From positions 27,155,001 through 27,219,000 of the forward strand of contig OX392538.1 in assembly GCA_947623455.1 (NCBI GenBank): a stretch of DNA of 64,000 nucleotides. The letters are read 5' to 3'. The position numbers and the translations under genes were made by a program. Below the pieces are notes generated by a model. That model searched no databases and was not told the DNA's origin. It was given only the letters and a program-made list of their open reading frames with translations. The stretch comes from Mimachlamys varia (lineage: Eukaryota; Mollusca; Bivalvia; Pectinida; Pectinidae). Positions 31,627 through 43,115 of this stretch are shown one piece after another; the first letter of the stretch is position 1, and each line of letters begins with the position of its first letter.

Positions 31627-32000
31627 TTAGCAAGCTGCCGAAAACTTTGAGACACGGACATTTTGCATGCTTTTGGGGGAAATGGATATTATTTCTGCGG
31701 AAGGAGGATACATTTGACTTGCATTTAGGAGGTTTATATAATCAAAATTATCCATCTTTCCAACGGTACCAAGCGTTTTTTCGTACCTCATCTAGAAATG
31801 TGATTTTTGATGCAAGAAAGGTAAGTGGGGGCGATTTTTCGACCTGGAAAGCTTTCCACTCTTTACCTTTTATGACCATTGAGGGGGCATTTTTATCGAA
31901 AATTGATCTTGACCCCCCCCCCCCTCCAAATGTGTAAAATTTAATCTAAACATGCTATTTTAGGTCCAAAACTAGGGGTAACAATTCTCAGGTCCTGTGT
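31627..32000. repeat. R1 copy 2 fused to a partial fold-back element
   Basis: The left part (to about 31800) is repeat R1. From about 31850 the sequence reads 'gggggcatttttatcgaaaa' and ends in the fold-back tip 'aattctcaggtcctgtg' near 31998. The left tip is missing. A C12-13 run interrupts it near 31913. Confidence 0.6.
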
Positions 32001-33166
32001 TGTATCATCCTCGATATCCAGGGGTTACGATCACCTATGTAATCTACACCCCTGGAATATATCATGGCAAAATTGAAAGCTCCCGGGTCTGCCACCTAGC
32101 GGTCGGTTTGCGTTGTGTCCCTTTGAATCACGTAATCACCGACCAATCAAAATTGCGTGTAACAAAACGGCTTCTGCAATGAATGTAAACAAGGAATAAC
32201 ATCTCATTCGGTTGATCTATGGAAATTTCAAGCTTGATCAAATTATACAGCATCAGGAAACGGCGATCGACGCACTGAGTCCTTACCGTAAATGTGTCGC
32301 TGAAGATTGTTCTTCTCTGTTTAACTGGAAAAGATCCATGACACAGTCGACACTGTGCCATGTTTGTTTACATTTTTTCTGTCCCATATGAAGAGCGCGT
32401 GATCAAATGTAAGGTGCGCTCTGATTGGACGCAGCCAGACCTAGCTGCATCCAATGAAAATTCTCGTCGCGGGATTTACAAAATGTGGTCTATATATGCC
32501 AAGGGTGAAGATGAGTGTGCGGATCGTAACCCTTGGCTAGCGAAGATGGTGTTGTATATAAGCTACTCTGTATGTGGACGGCCGTCCGCACGATGATGTA
32601 CAACAGCAACGCGACTCTGCTGTCTGGAACGTGAATGTTGTTATCTGTGAATGTTGTTGGCGCCCAGATTGCATTCATACTGAAAATAAATGCAATCTGA
32701 CGTTCATTGGTCATATTTGCATTCCAGATATTTCGTAATACATAAACATGTCATATTTTCCTAAATAAAGAGACATTGGAATCTTCTTATTGAAGCCTGG
32801 TTAGGACGGGCATGCCGAGGTCAGTATCGATTTTAATATTAATTATAAAGTTCAAAAAGCAGTGCTCCTGTATGATCTTCTACTACATATAATACAACAC
32901 GTGGAAGCCAAGTTTTAAATGTACATATGCGTGCTCACTCATGCGATAAAACACTGTTGTGTATACGGAAATCACTGTAAGTGTGTTTTAATAAACAAAT
33001 CGAGAAATTACATATATTAAGCTACATTTATTGTTTATGTTAATAATGAAAGTGATTATAAGTCAGAAACCAATCGAATATCCTCTTTTACATACTATGC
33101 ATATGAATCCCTAAACTATGGAAAAGCTATAATTTGATTTAATATGAATATCCTCCGTTGGTTTTC

Positions 33167-33575
33167 GGCTGGAATCTTCAATTTCAACAGGACAAAATCA
33201 TTTATTTCTGATAACCTCTTGCCCCAGTATCTCCTTGGTATCCCGGTTATATAAGTCTCCATCGCTCTTTCTCTTCCGTGGTACATGTAGTTTCCGTTTC
33301 ATTTCGATACCACTTCCTTTCCGAATCGGTAGAACGCAGGGCTTTTCCTTCTTCGATAACGCACTTTTGGCTGGAATCTTCAATTTCAATAGGACAAATC
33401 TCATTTATTTCTTATAACCTCTTGACCCAGTATGTCCTTGGTATCCCGGTTATATAAGTCTCCATCGCTCTTTCCATTCCGTGGTACATGTAGTTTCCGT
33501 TTCATTCCGATACCACTTCCTTTCCGATCGGTAAAACGCGAGGGGTTTTCCTTCTTCGATAACGCGCTTTCTTGC
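33167..33575. repeat. Tandem duplication, two ~202-bp units
   Basis: 'ggctggaatcttcaatttca' starts at 33167 and 33369. The units stay alike through 'tatcccggttatataagtct', 'ccgtggtacatgtagtttcc' and 'ccttcttcgataacgc'. On the minus strand both units keep a roughly 65-residue open frame containing KRKLHVPR, which may be a fossil of a coding segment. I do not recognise the protein. Confidence 0.8.
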
Positions 33576-33742
33576 AGAGAATGTTCTCTGCAACGCCGCT
33601 TCAACATGTGTAACTTGAGTAATTACCTGGTCTTCGATATTTTTTTTTTCACCAGCATTAGGGTTAAGAAAAATAAAATATGGTTTACCATTATCTCTCC
33701 GTGGGTTTCCCCCTTCCATTATCATTCGATACTATGATCTAC

Positions 33743-33922
33743 CACAGGGACCTGAGAATTTGTTACAGCTAGTTTTGGACCTAAAATAGGGTGTTTAGCT
33801 TTTATGACTACTGAGGGGGCATTTTTATCGAAAATTGATCTTAACCCCCCAAATGTGTAAAATTACGCTAAACACCCTATTTTAGGTCCAAAACTAGCTC
33901 TAACAAATTCTCAGGTCCTGTG
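33743..33922. mobile_element. 180-bp fold-back MITE with 8-bp target duplication
   Basis: Inverted arms of about 56 bp begin 'cacagggacctgagaatttg' and end 'caaattctcaggtcctgtg'. The loop contains 'ggggcatttttatcgaaaat'. An exact 8-bp direct repeat TGATCTAC flanks it (33735..33742 and 33923..33930). An 8-bp duplication with tips starting CA suits hAT-type transposition, though P or Merlin types are not excluded. Confidence 0.88.
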
Positions 33923-34140
33923 TGATCTACAATGTTCTGGATTAGAAAGGTATACCGGCCTAATCATTTTGATCACGTCCTGTCCTTCTCCGCTCTAACG
34001 TTTTATTCGCATGATTGATATGGATATGAGCCTGGCATTTCACCAGGAACATAAAACAACAACAACAACAACAATAGAGTTATGTATGTATTCAGGAGGG
34101 GTGGTCTTTTGCTGTCATTGGATGGCTAAATTAAAGGAAG

Positions 34141-34330
34141 ACCGCCATCCAATGACAGCGTAAGGCCTCCGCGTGCAGTGACGTCAAAACTGAATGAATA
34201 TGTAAAACTTGCCGGCAGGCCGACGAGACACGGAAATTTTGCATGTTTTTAGAGGAAATTGAGATTATTTCTGCGGAAAGAGGATACCTTTGACTTGGAT
34301 TTAGAAGGTTTGTGAAATAAAAATTATTTG
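34141..34330. repeat. Dispersed repeat R1, copy 3
   Basis: 'atccaatgacagcg', 'gacgtcaaaactgaat' and 'atttctgcggaaagaggata' match copies near 30127 and 31640. An inverted 'tgctgtcattggatggc' lies just upstream (about 34111..34127), so the left tip may be palindromic. Confidence 0.7.
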
Positions 34331-34824
34331 ATCCAGACACAGCTGTTATGATCATTACACACGGCTGCAATGACTAGGAGATAATTTTACCGTAGGATAT
34401 CGATTTTGAGTTTGTTTGAGCAGGGTCGTATATGTGAGATATATACGTCCCTGGTTTGAGTTTGGATTTTCACGAGGGAGATTTTGATGGAGATTGGTTA
34501 GTTCTGATCAAAATAAGAGATAACGGCTATGCAATGTCATCCAATTATATATATATAATATATCATATCCGATTCTACTAGGTGCCATGTACAAGTGTAA
34601 TTAAATAACGTAACTCGCACATCTCGTGCTTCTGTATATTATTATTATGTTAATGACCTAATAATGATACAAAACATTGATTATATTGTATTATATAATT
34701 TTGTTAATCACCTTAACATTAATCAGGGACGTATAAAGCTATATACGTCTCTGCTTTAATGTATTTTACATAGTAACAAATACATACATGGAATGTATGA
34801 CGCAACATGTACAGCGTCAGTGAT

Positions 34825-34904
34825 CAATCGGGAATCGTCGGCACTTTCCGTAAACGAGAAAATGTATTTTCTCGTTTACGGAAAGTGCCGACGGTTCCCG
34901 ATTG
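34825..34904. mobile_element. 80-bp near-perfect palindrome with 10-bp target duplication
   Basis: Two 39-bp arms beginning CAATCGGGAA and ending TTCCCGATTG meet at a 2-bp centre, with one arm mismatch. The exact direct repeat CGTCAGTGAT flanks it (34815..34824 and 34905..34914). A 10-bp duplication is in the range made by Mutator-type transposases, but superfamily assignment is inference. There is no coding capacity. I saw no second copy of the arms in this window. Confidence 0.85.
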
Positions 34905-34960
34905 CGTCAGTGATTACCCGTGCATAATAAGGGAGATAACTCTTATATACTTAATTACCT

Positions 34961-35139
34961 TATCTGGTTCTACTTGATGTAATATTGTAATGACATCCAC
35001 TACTACTATAATACGCCATGTAACTTCGATATCTGGTTCGACTGGATTTCATATCGTAATTACATCCAATACGACTAGAATATGTCATGTAACTCAAATA
35101 TCTGGTTCAACTGGATCTCAATTTGTAATGACATATCCA
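34961..35139. repeat. 69-bp tandem repeat, ~2.6 units
   Basis: 'tatctggttc' starts at 34961, 35030 and 35099. Each is followed by 'actggat' or 'acttgat', a 'gtaatgacatcca'-type block, and 'atatgccatgtaact'. The array is cut off by the 3' AAT tail of the LINE at 35140. Confidence 0.75.
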
Positions 35140-35144
35140 TAATA

Positions 35145-35175
<31 letters not shown>

Positions 35176-37745
35176 AAACTTGATGACATATTGAGTCAAA
35201 GACTCGTCTTACATATGGTCAAGTATGATAAAATGTACAGTATATACAACAAAGTTACAACGATAAACTATTACTAGACATATTAAGAGAATTGCACATG
35301 TACATGTTAATTAACATCACATAAATATCAGAATATCACAGTAATTAGCTACAAATCTTTTAAAACAATGTGACCCGAGCTTTCCAGCGGTTGGGGAGAG
35401 CCCTACCTGCATGGTAGACTCAGGTCTTATTTCAGAAATTAAAAAGATATGATGCTGTTTGATAATTAAGAAGTTAAAAATTCGAAGAAAATACATTGCT
35501 TCATCCCATAAAATACTGTTTGGCACATTTCTTAAAAGACAAGAGACTTTTACAATTTTGGACATAAGAAGGCAAACTGTTCCAAATAAAAGGACCTTGA
35601 TATGTAAAGGACCGTTTAAAAATATTTGTCTTGTAAGATGGCAGATAAAACACATTTTGTGAAGATGATCGAGTTTTTCTCGACTGGATTTCAGAAGACA
35701 AAGTAAAATTGTTTAGGTAGTTTGGCGCCAGATTATTCAAAATTTTGTACATTAAAATGGCGTGATTGTAAGAAATTCTTTTCTTAAACGGCAGCCACAT
35801 TAGTTCACTAAACATTTCACTTGAAGGTGTACAAAAGTCACACTTCAATATGATTCTTGCGGCACGTTTTTGTAACTTTTCAATTTTTGCAATGTGGTTC
35901 TGGGAGGCATTACCCCAGATATTTGAACAGTAGTCAAAATGAGTGTTGATGAAGCAGTTGTAATAAGTGAGACTGGATTTCTGTGTAAGAAAGGGTCGAA
36001 TGCGTCTCATTTGGAAAAGTTGATATGATTTTTTTTTTGCAATAGAAACAATCTGTTTATCCCAGGATAAACAGTCATCAATAGTGACTCCAAGAATTTT
36101 TTCTTGTTTTACAATGTCAATTTTTGTGTTATTTATAAATATTTCTAACTGCTCAGTTTGTCTACTTTTTCTTTGTGTTGTTCCAATTAACATGACTTTC
36201 GTTTTTTCTGTATTGACACACATTTTGTTTTCATTGCACCATTTCTGAATTAGTATTGTATCTTCATTTAAGTCAGAATTAATACTTTCAATAGATTTTC
36301 CCTTGGTATGGGCAGCTGTGTCGTCAGCATACATGTACATAGCTGAGTTTTTTGTAACCAGGGGAAGATCGTTCACATACAGTATGAACATTAAAGGACC
36401 AAGAATTGATCCTTGAGGTACGCCAACCGTAAGAGATTGAGGGTCGCTTAGGGTGTTTTTGAAATTCACTGTTTGAAAACGATCTTTGATATAACTTGAG
36501 AAAAAATCCATGGTTGCACTAGAACAGCCATATAGGCCTAATTTGGTAAGTAGAAAATCATGGTCAACAAGGTCAAAAGCCTTTCTAAAATCTAAAGATA
36601 AAACACCTGACAATAATCCATGATTGATAGAGTCAAACCACATGTTAGTGATTTTGGTTAGTGCAGTCTGACAAGAATGCCGCGCTCGAAAACCAGACTG
36701 ACATTCTAGAATAAGGTCATAATTGCATAAAAAATTGTAAAAATGTTTGTGAATATGTTTCTCCAGACATTTTGATAAAATCGGCAGTACTGATATTGGT
36801 CTGTAATTACTAATTTGTTCTGTTTTTCCTAAGACTAGGAAATGTACTCTTTTCAATACTGTAGTTCATTAATTTGCAAACAATAGGAGCAATGGATTTT
36901 GAACAACATTTTAAGAATTTGGGTTCCACATTGTCAAGTCCAGTGGCTTTAGTAACATCTAAATTGGACAAAAATTGTTCAACAAATTGTTCTTCTACTT
37001 TTGGTATATTGAAGGTAGCACCCTTGAGTTTTTCAAATGTAAACTTTTTTAGTGTATCTATGTTTGAAGAAGGGCAAGTACTTTCTGTATTTTTTATATA
37101 CTGTTTTGAGATAGTTGTAAAATATTGGTTAAAAACATTACTAATTTCACCTGCATCTGAAATGTCCTTTTCTAAATGTTGTATAAAATTTGGTGATGCT
37201 GTTTTACTTTTAGGACATAGTTTTTTAAAATGTTTCCAGTAATCTTGACTAGAAGTCTTGCATTGTTCTAACACTTCTGAAAAGTAGTTTTTCTTTGCAC
37301 TTCTAATCATGTATGTAACTTTGTTTCTCCATTTTTTGTACATTACAACATTACCTTCTTGTTTATGTTTGTTTCTGATACGGATAGCTATATTAATATC
37401 ATCATTCCACCACTCAGGTATACTTGGATATTTAACACGTTTTTCCTTGAATGGTGCATGCTTATTTACAATGTCTAAAAATAAATCCTGAAAACCAGAA
37501 ATCATGTCATGTATACAATCAAAAGCATCTAATGATGACCATGGGATATTTTCTATATCGTCACGAAAATTTGATTCATCAAAGTGTTTAAGACATCTGT
37601 ATTTGATTGTCTTTTGATTGTTTCCCTTTGTTTTGACTCGTGCTCTAACTGCACTTATAGGATAATGGTCACTCAGAGATATGTCCGATACTTCAGTATA
37701 TATAATGGATTTGGGATGTGATGTCCATATATGATCTACACATGT
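35140..37745 (-). mobile_element. 5'-truncated CR1/L2-group LINE
   Basis: In element orientation it holds the last part of an APE endonuclease, a linker, a full reverse transcriptase and a short 3' UTR. The tail is 'aaataaagac' followed by a (TAT/ATT)n microsatellite (35140..35165), the microsatellite-type 3' end seen in CR1/L2-group elements rather than poly-A. The 5' end is truncated at about 37745, where the repeat at 37754..37890 begins. The coding region is split near 36850 by a small deletion with a frame change. Confidence 0.88.
35501..36856 (-). CDS. LINE reverse transcriptase (451-codon open frame)
   Basis: The product shows ISNYRPISVLPILSK (residues about 15-29), LDFRKAFDLVDH (88-99), VGVPQGSILGPLMF (about 144-157) and MYADD (175-179), so the catalytic Asp residues of motifs A and C are present. 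The C-terminal part has LGVTIDDCLSW and the NIWGNAS block common to CR1, Jockey and RTE-X reverse transcriptases. It ends SLLSFKKCAKQYFMG, typical of a complete C-terminus. The first ~10 residues follow a frame break, so the apparent start is not the true one. The domain copies element RNA at a nicked target. Confidence 0.88.
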   Translation of the reverse strand: MKRVHFLVLGKTEQISNYRPISVLPILSKCLEKHIHKHFYNFLCNYDLILECQSGFRARHSCQTALTKITNMWFDSINHGLLSGVLSLDFRKAFDLVDHDFLLTKLGLYGCSSATMDFFSSYIKDRFQTVNFKNTLSDPQSLTVGVPQGSILGPLMFILYVNDLPLVTKNSAMYMYADDTAAHTKGKSIESINSDLNEDTILIQKWCNENKMCVNTEKTKVMLIGTTQRKSRQTEQLEIFINNTKIDIVKQEKILGVTIDDCLSWDKQIVSIAKKKSYQLFQMRRIRPFLTQKSSLTYYNCFINTHFDYCSNIWGNASQNHIAKIEKLQKRAARIILKCDFCTPSSEMFSELMWLPFKKRISYNHAILMYKILNNLAPNYLNNFTLSSEIQSRKTRSSSQNVFYLPSYKTNIFKRSFTYQGPFIWNSLPSYVQNCKSLLSFKKCAKQYFMG

Positions 37746-37838
37746 ACATAACAACAAGAAATGCAGAGGCCTCCTGTGTGGGGTTACATGTTGTAAGAGG
37801 GATGATCCCAGGGCACCCCAACCCTGGCATCCTTCCAA
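36810..37838 (-). pseudogene. LINE endonuclease C-terminus and linker (truncated)
   Basis: Genuine element sequence begins at about residue 32 with VDHIWTSHP and ISLSDHYPI, the last catalytic block (SDH) of APE-type endonucleases. An Arg/Lys-rich linker follows (RVKYPSIPEWWNDDI, YKKWRNKVTYMIRSAKKNYF) and then the start of the reverse transcriptase (ATGLDNVEPKFLK). The first ~30 residues are read through the unrelated repeat at 37754..37890. The frame ends near 36815 because of a small deletion where the conserved 'K..V.PI.K.G' segment should be. It cannot encode an active endonuclease. Confidence 0.8.
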
Positions 37839-37890
37839 AAAAAAAAGCTGGGGAATTAAAACATTTTTCTGAACCTAAAAAAAAAGCAAC
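37754..37890. repeat. Dispersed repeat, copy 2 (with 8025..8190)
   Basis: Nearly identical to 8060..8187 over 'ggcctcctgtgtggggttac' through 'ttttctgaacct'. It abuts the truncated 5' end of the LINE. It could be independent DNA into which the LINE inserted. Confidence 0.8.
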
Positions 37891-38559
37891 ATATAAGGTA
37901 TTGATGTAGTTCTATTACGGTGGCATACCTATAGATTGGAACTACTGCGACCAGAAAAAAAATATATTGTATATAATTCAAATATATCATTCTATGGGAA
38001 TGGAACATATATAATGATATACTGCTTCTATTCTATTCATACTGTGCTCAGCAGATAGTGCAGATCTAAGGTTGACGTTCTGGAGGTGCCTTCTTCAAGT
38101 TTACATAAGGCGGGTGCAACCATCTTTCACGGGTTGTACAGGACAACCACCCAGCACGTCATGGAGACAGACATTCCACCGTATTTGACAAAATTGATTT
38201 AGAATAATTTAGACTTAGTTCATATAAATAGTATGCTGGATCTATATGGCTATGTATAGCGTTATTTATTATACGTAAATTGCCCCAGAAGTAATTGATT
38301 TCGCCATTAATTGGTATGCTTTTATAATGCGACTATTACAACTATATAAGGTAATCATTTGTACTATTTTTGTTTACTTAGTGTATATGTGTTAAGCATG
38401 TGTAACATATGTCACATTTTTTTTTTGAAATGTAAAATCTAAATAATGAAGTTGATAGTTATAGCTCTATACATGCATATATGTATTTATTTCGCCATTC
38501 GCTTCTTTGGTTGAAACTCTGAAGTTTTTGATTGATGTACTTTGCATATTGTTTCACTA

Positions 38560-38640
38560 TCATTTCATGTTCATGTATGTATTATTATGTCATGCTCTTC
38601 ATCTTGGAGGAAATAAAGACAATAATAATAATAATAATGG
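38560..38640 (+). repeat. LINE-type 3' tail with (AAT)n
   Basis: 'ggaggaaataaagacaataa' followed by more AAT units resembles the 3' end of the minus-strand LINE at 35140. It is probably the remnant tail of a second, heavily truncated copy in the opposite direction. Confidence 0.45.
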
Positions 38641-39340
38641 AGACATACATTCCACTGTATCACACTTTGACCTTCGTGCAGGGTCTTCTTCAGAGGTAGC
38701 TTCGATCTGACACAATCACTCGTCTTTATTGCAAAGGTGTTGGCTGACTGATGATGGTGTGATATTTTTGGCACCACGAGAACATTTTGTGTGGAAGAAA
38801 CCTGAAAAAAATTAAATGGAAATAAGATTCCCATGCTTAAACTTTTTTATGTTTATAATAAATTATCATGTAAACTTGACATAAAAATATATAATTTATT
38901 CTGCTACTGCAGTGATTTAATACTAATAATAGTTATAGTGAATTGTTTGGTCTTCAGCAACTTCTGGAATAAGCTGTTCTATTTTATTTTTATCTTGACA
39001 AAAGTTTTGATTAGAAAATTTGTATTCTCCGAATACTGTTTTACATCAACAGCATATATGCGAAAAAGTCTAAATAAATTATGAAATAATTAAACACACA
39101 ACAAAAAAATCAACTACCTACGTTAAAATCATCTGCGTTTTTTGAGGATTTTCGAACTATTTGGAGGACGAGGGAAAAAAAACAGGTGAATATTGATAGG
39201 GAGTTGTTTATATAATCTATAGGTGAATGTTTTGCATACTCTAATATTAAAGCCCCTATTTTACCCATATACCATGGTATTCAGGAAATAAATAGTTCTT
39301 TTTGGTATTACCTACCACTACCAAGCTTGCCTTGACCCCC

Positions 39341-39606
39341 AAAGGATAACCATGAAAGACAGCAATCCGAAGCGCTGGGAGGGGTGGGTACTGGAGGGGG
39401 ATACGTCCACCTCCCGGTGTCTGTCGGTGTCGGCCGAGAAAAAAAAACTGATTTACTGAAGTTCTTTGGAGCACTTTAACGTGTTCTTATGCCACTTTTC
39501 AGGTATAATGAATTAAGGAATAAACACGCTCATTTTCTTGTACAATAGTCTCATTTTTATGACAAATGCACCTGCGTACCCGCGTATAGGAAGCTACACC
39601 CCTAAC
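39341..39606. mobile_element. Relative of the 8243..8733 transposon, without the MITE insert
   Basis: Shares 'ccgaagcgctgggagggg', 'gggatacgtccacctccc', 'ctttggagca.tttaacgtg', 'ataatgaatta.g.aataaa' and 'cgctcattttcttgtacaa' with the copy at 8243. At the point where MITE-B sits in that copy, this one reads straight through ('atgccacttttcaggt'). The left end is diverged, the right tip is 'gaagctacacccct'. Confidence 0.75.
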
Positions 39607-39888
39607 ACTATATGTGTGTACTAGTGCAGATGACAGATTATTTCCCTTATACTACCATTCTCTCTATCTCGCCTATCAATCCATCAATCAATCTTTATTT
39701 CCCTTATACGGAGATAGTTTTACATGAAAAAAAATGAATTTATTCAATGACCCAAGAATTTGAACAGCGCTGCGTTTTCACATCCCGAGTTAACAGTTCA
39801 TGTGGTAAGCATGGGATGCTTTTCGACTCCAAGATAGTGAAAAATAACACATTTGATAATGGCACAAAAAAAAAATCCTTACGCTCCC

Positions 39889-39906
39889 ACCCCCCCCCCC
39901 CCCCCC
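39889..39906. repeat. Poly-C tract (~17 bp)
   Basis: A near-uninterrupted C run in intergenic DNA. A similar tract is near 49109 and G runs are near 31082 and 45427. The exact lengths are error-prone in any assembly. Confidence 0.8.
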
Positions 39907-40629
39907 TCCAATTTTTATGACAGCTGAGAAAAGAAACCAATTTCATTTTGATCTGCCAAATATATTAAACGTTTATCAACAGAATCTGTTTAAAAAGAAT
40001 AAAGTCTGCAAAAAATGGTAAAAATTGGAGCATTTTCTTAATTAAAAATAAGGAGTAGGGGTAACTTAAATTTATTTTGTGAACAAAAATTTTATTTTAA
40101 GACCTTATACTTCCATAGTTTTAAGTAAATATTATTTTTGTCAATTCAACAAACATCTATACAATGTACATATCTGATCACAAATCTGGAAGATATTGAA
40201 TGAAGTTGTCCTGCAAATGGCCAAAACAGCATTTTCACCTAAATAATGTTTTGCTAATTTTTGACTTAGCATAGCACAAAAACGAGTTCAATACCATATA
40301 TATATATATTGCTTTTTAAGTATTTCCCATGCGATTAACTCCCCTTTTCAAAAATACACATAAGAAAAACAGTACGTCATCAGAAAATGTTGACTTTTCA
40401 GTTTTTACGAGAGAAGATCTTTAACAATTGCCGTCCGTGTTTCATAAACATCGTGATTTTACTGTCGCAAATTATTTGAATGACCAATCAAAGCCGTGTT
40501 TCATCTCAAATTAATTAGAATTACGTTGTCGATTGGTTAGGTACAGAGAGAGGTGCTTAAAGTAGCAAAAGTGATAATTAACTTATAGGGGGTTTAAAAT
40601 TTCTATCTGATAAAAAATGCAGATTCTTA

Positions 40630-41255
40630 TTCTCATTTCGTTACATAGGGATCTGACAACATCCCATGTGAGGTCATGTTCTGGTGACCTTTTGTAGCCT
40701 CTTTACTTCTCACTCTAGGTAAAGTTTTAATGACACTTTCATCTTGGGCAAGTCCTTTCGTCACATCATTGCACATAAGCTTAGGGTGCCTATCACGAGC
40801 CCGGCATCCTACAACAAGTCCACCGTGTCTTCATTAAACTATTAAATCATGTATGTGTTCAGCACCTGTGTATTTGGTGGGCTGTGTCATGTTTGTTTTA
40901 GCCTCCTTACAAAAGTGCAGATTTAAAATGCTACCACACTGCAATCGACCCCGGCAGGGCAACCCGTCCTGTAACAATATACTGACAACTGGTTAACTAG
41001 AGGTGTTACACTGTCATAAAGCTCAGCATCAAACATTGAGTAAATCTACCATTTTATGAGACTCTGGAAAGTCTCGGTAATGGTACAGAATCCAAACTTT
41101 CCTTACAGGGACAAACGCGGCCAAAAGTGAGACAGTGTCATTGAAGACAATTTGAAAAGACAGAAGAGAAAAGATTAGATTCCAAATATAGTCGTCTTAT
41201 AATTACGAATCATACAATGGGTATAATCGTTGCCATTCTAACGCTATACCTACAG
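40630..41255. repeat. Long dispersed repeat, diverged copy
   Basis: Contains 'gaggtcatgttctggtgacc' and 'ggcaagtcctttcgtcacat' (as near 2050), 'gtgtatttggtgggctgtg' (compare 50500) and 'agtcgtcttataattacga' near 41190, a decayed form of the terminus seen at 11000. No coding content. Confidence 0.5.
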
Positions 41256-42205
41256 GACAAGCGATCATAGAAGAAAAAAAATTCGGAATATAAATAAGAA
41301 AACCGGACACAATTACAACTATTCTCGAGCAAGGTCTGTTTATTTATACTGGGTCTGATACTTGAAGCCTATATTACTATCATGACTATCAATACAAATA
41401 AATAAAACGGAAGAAATGTTTAATATGCCCCGTACAAGGACCCCAAATCCGACTTCTTTACAGCACAAAATTTACTATCACAGAAACGTTTGCTCACGTG
41501 CAGTACATACCTTTACTCTACATTATATTTGTTTTCCTACCCATGCCACTTAAAAAACTTTGTAACAAAATATTGTCAAGAGATGCATATCGATATACGG
41601 TTAATAAAAACAGGTCGTCCAGAACGTCTACACCACTAGTTATAACCCTCCTTTTCGAAGTCAGTCATGACCTACTACATCTATTTGCATATGAATGTTA
41701 TCTCTGGTTTTGCTCCTTTGAAGCATATATGAGCTACACCTTTAGGTGTAATTTTACATTTTTCTCAGCTTTGATGATTAAACTAAAGCTACAAGTATAA
41801 TTTTTGACTGGTGTCTAAACGTGTTTTTCTCTTTTAAATATGATATTTTGCTGCATGTAAAGGTAAGAGATTATCTAAAAATGCATACTTTTTGTTCCTT
41901 TTGTTTAAATACAACAAATTGCTTGATTTACTGACAGAGTGACGGGATTAAATATATATAAGCATGTACTTTTGAAAGGAAAAACCAGATATTTTAGTTG
42001 TAGTACGGCACTTTTTCATCCTAGATTTTTCGCTGACAGGATGTCCGTGTCGACCTCTGCATAGGATCCTTCAAGAATATCGCTTCTTTAATGGGTTTCA
42101 TAATCGTGACAACTTTTGCCTATCTATCGCCACAAGTGTACTGTCGACGGACTTTTCCAATTTATATTTTTCAAGTGAATATAAAATGCATTTATAGTTG
42201 GCTAA

Positions 42206-42587
42206 AGACCCAATAAACGTAACTTCAGGGAAATGTTCGTGATTCTAAAAAATTCAGAAAAAAATGCAGTTGATAACCATGCAAAAATAACTCTAAACGA
42301 AGTAAACCTGAGCAGTAACTAACAAGAAACCCTGGACAAAAAAATCCAAAGAATTGCAAATAATTCAGGGTGGGCCCACTTCAACAACAAACCGAAGGTA
42401 GAAGACGGTTCGAAATGGACGCGTGTTTACAAATAGCGTGTTTCAACTGCTGCTGTACCGGTAACCGCGAAAGAATTCATCTTGAATATTGCTGATATCA
42501 GTTAATCTTAGCTAAATCTATAAACATAATAAGTTATTAGGCCTGATTTTCGCTTCAAGTTTTGCCGAAAGTTACGTATATTGGGCC
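42206..42587 (+). mobile_element. MITE-A copy 3
   Basis: 382 bp with ends 'agacccaataaacgtaactt' and 'aagttacgtatattgggcc', and interior blocks 'gacggttcgaaatggacgcg' and 'gaccggtaaccgcgaaag'-like sequence. The flanks are CTAA and 'tttg' instead of paired TTAA, so the target duplication has decayed. Confidence 0.85.
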
Positions 42588-43017
42588 TTTTGCTCTGCAA
42601 GATATATATGGTGTTCACATTTAATTATTATCTGAGAGTGTTATGGTTAGAATCTTTACTAAGGTGTTAACTGCCCAGATGTATAAGATTCTAACAACCT
42701 GTACCGATCGTCTTTTTACCTGTACCCACCGCGCCTCCCTTTGAGATGTTCACACCTGTGATGACCTCAGGGGTTATTTGTATTAGATCAGAAGCAAATA
42801 TGAACATTATCAGAGTTTCACAAAACAGAAATATAGAAAACACTACATATTGAAGAGTGTAAGTTTCCAAATATTTCAAACTTAAAATCTAGAAACAAAC
42901 AAACAAAATAAAAAAAGACGCATCCTTCACACGGGTTTGTGCTTTAGCTATATTCTGTGAAATCACCGACAACTCTTCCGGAACACCTGGTCTCATTCTC
43001 TTGTACTTTAACGATGG

Positions 43018-43115
43018 TCTCTAACAATCTTCCCTTTGTTCCTATTTTTGCCTCTAGTTTAATCGATTTTGAGTTTGGACTATGGTTTTGTTGGCGCTTG
43101 TACTCTCTGATTTTG
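43018..43115. repeat. Dispersed repeat (partner at 59990..60090)
   Basis: 'cctctagtttaatcgatttt' followed by 'gagtttgga.tatggttt.gttg.cgctt' is repeated near 60028. Family unknown. Confidence 0.65.

Noticed and set aside
32390..32790. Possible solo LTR (TATATAAG near 32557, AATAAA near 32765, and 'tggcgcccag' resembling a primer binding site near 32659)
   Set aside because: No terminal TG...CA pair, no second LTR, no gag or pol fragment and no target duplication seen. Motifs are short enough to be chance.
27700..34760. Recurring 'gggac(at)atacgtccc' palindromes (27709, 34450, 34730) as operators
   Set aside because: Short, diverged and in intergenic DNA; more likely remnants of a repeat than regulatory sites.
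41498..41800. 100-codon open frame as a membrane protein gene
   Set aside because: Hydrophobic stretches are expected from T-rich DNA. No family motif or exon context.
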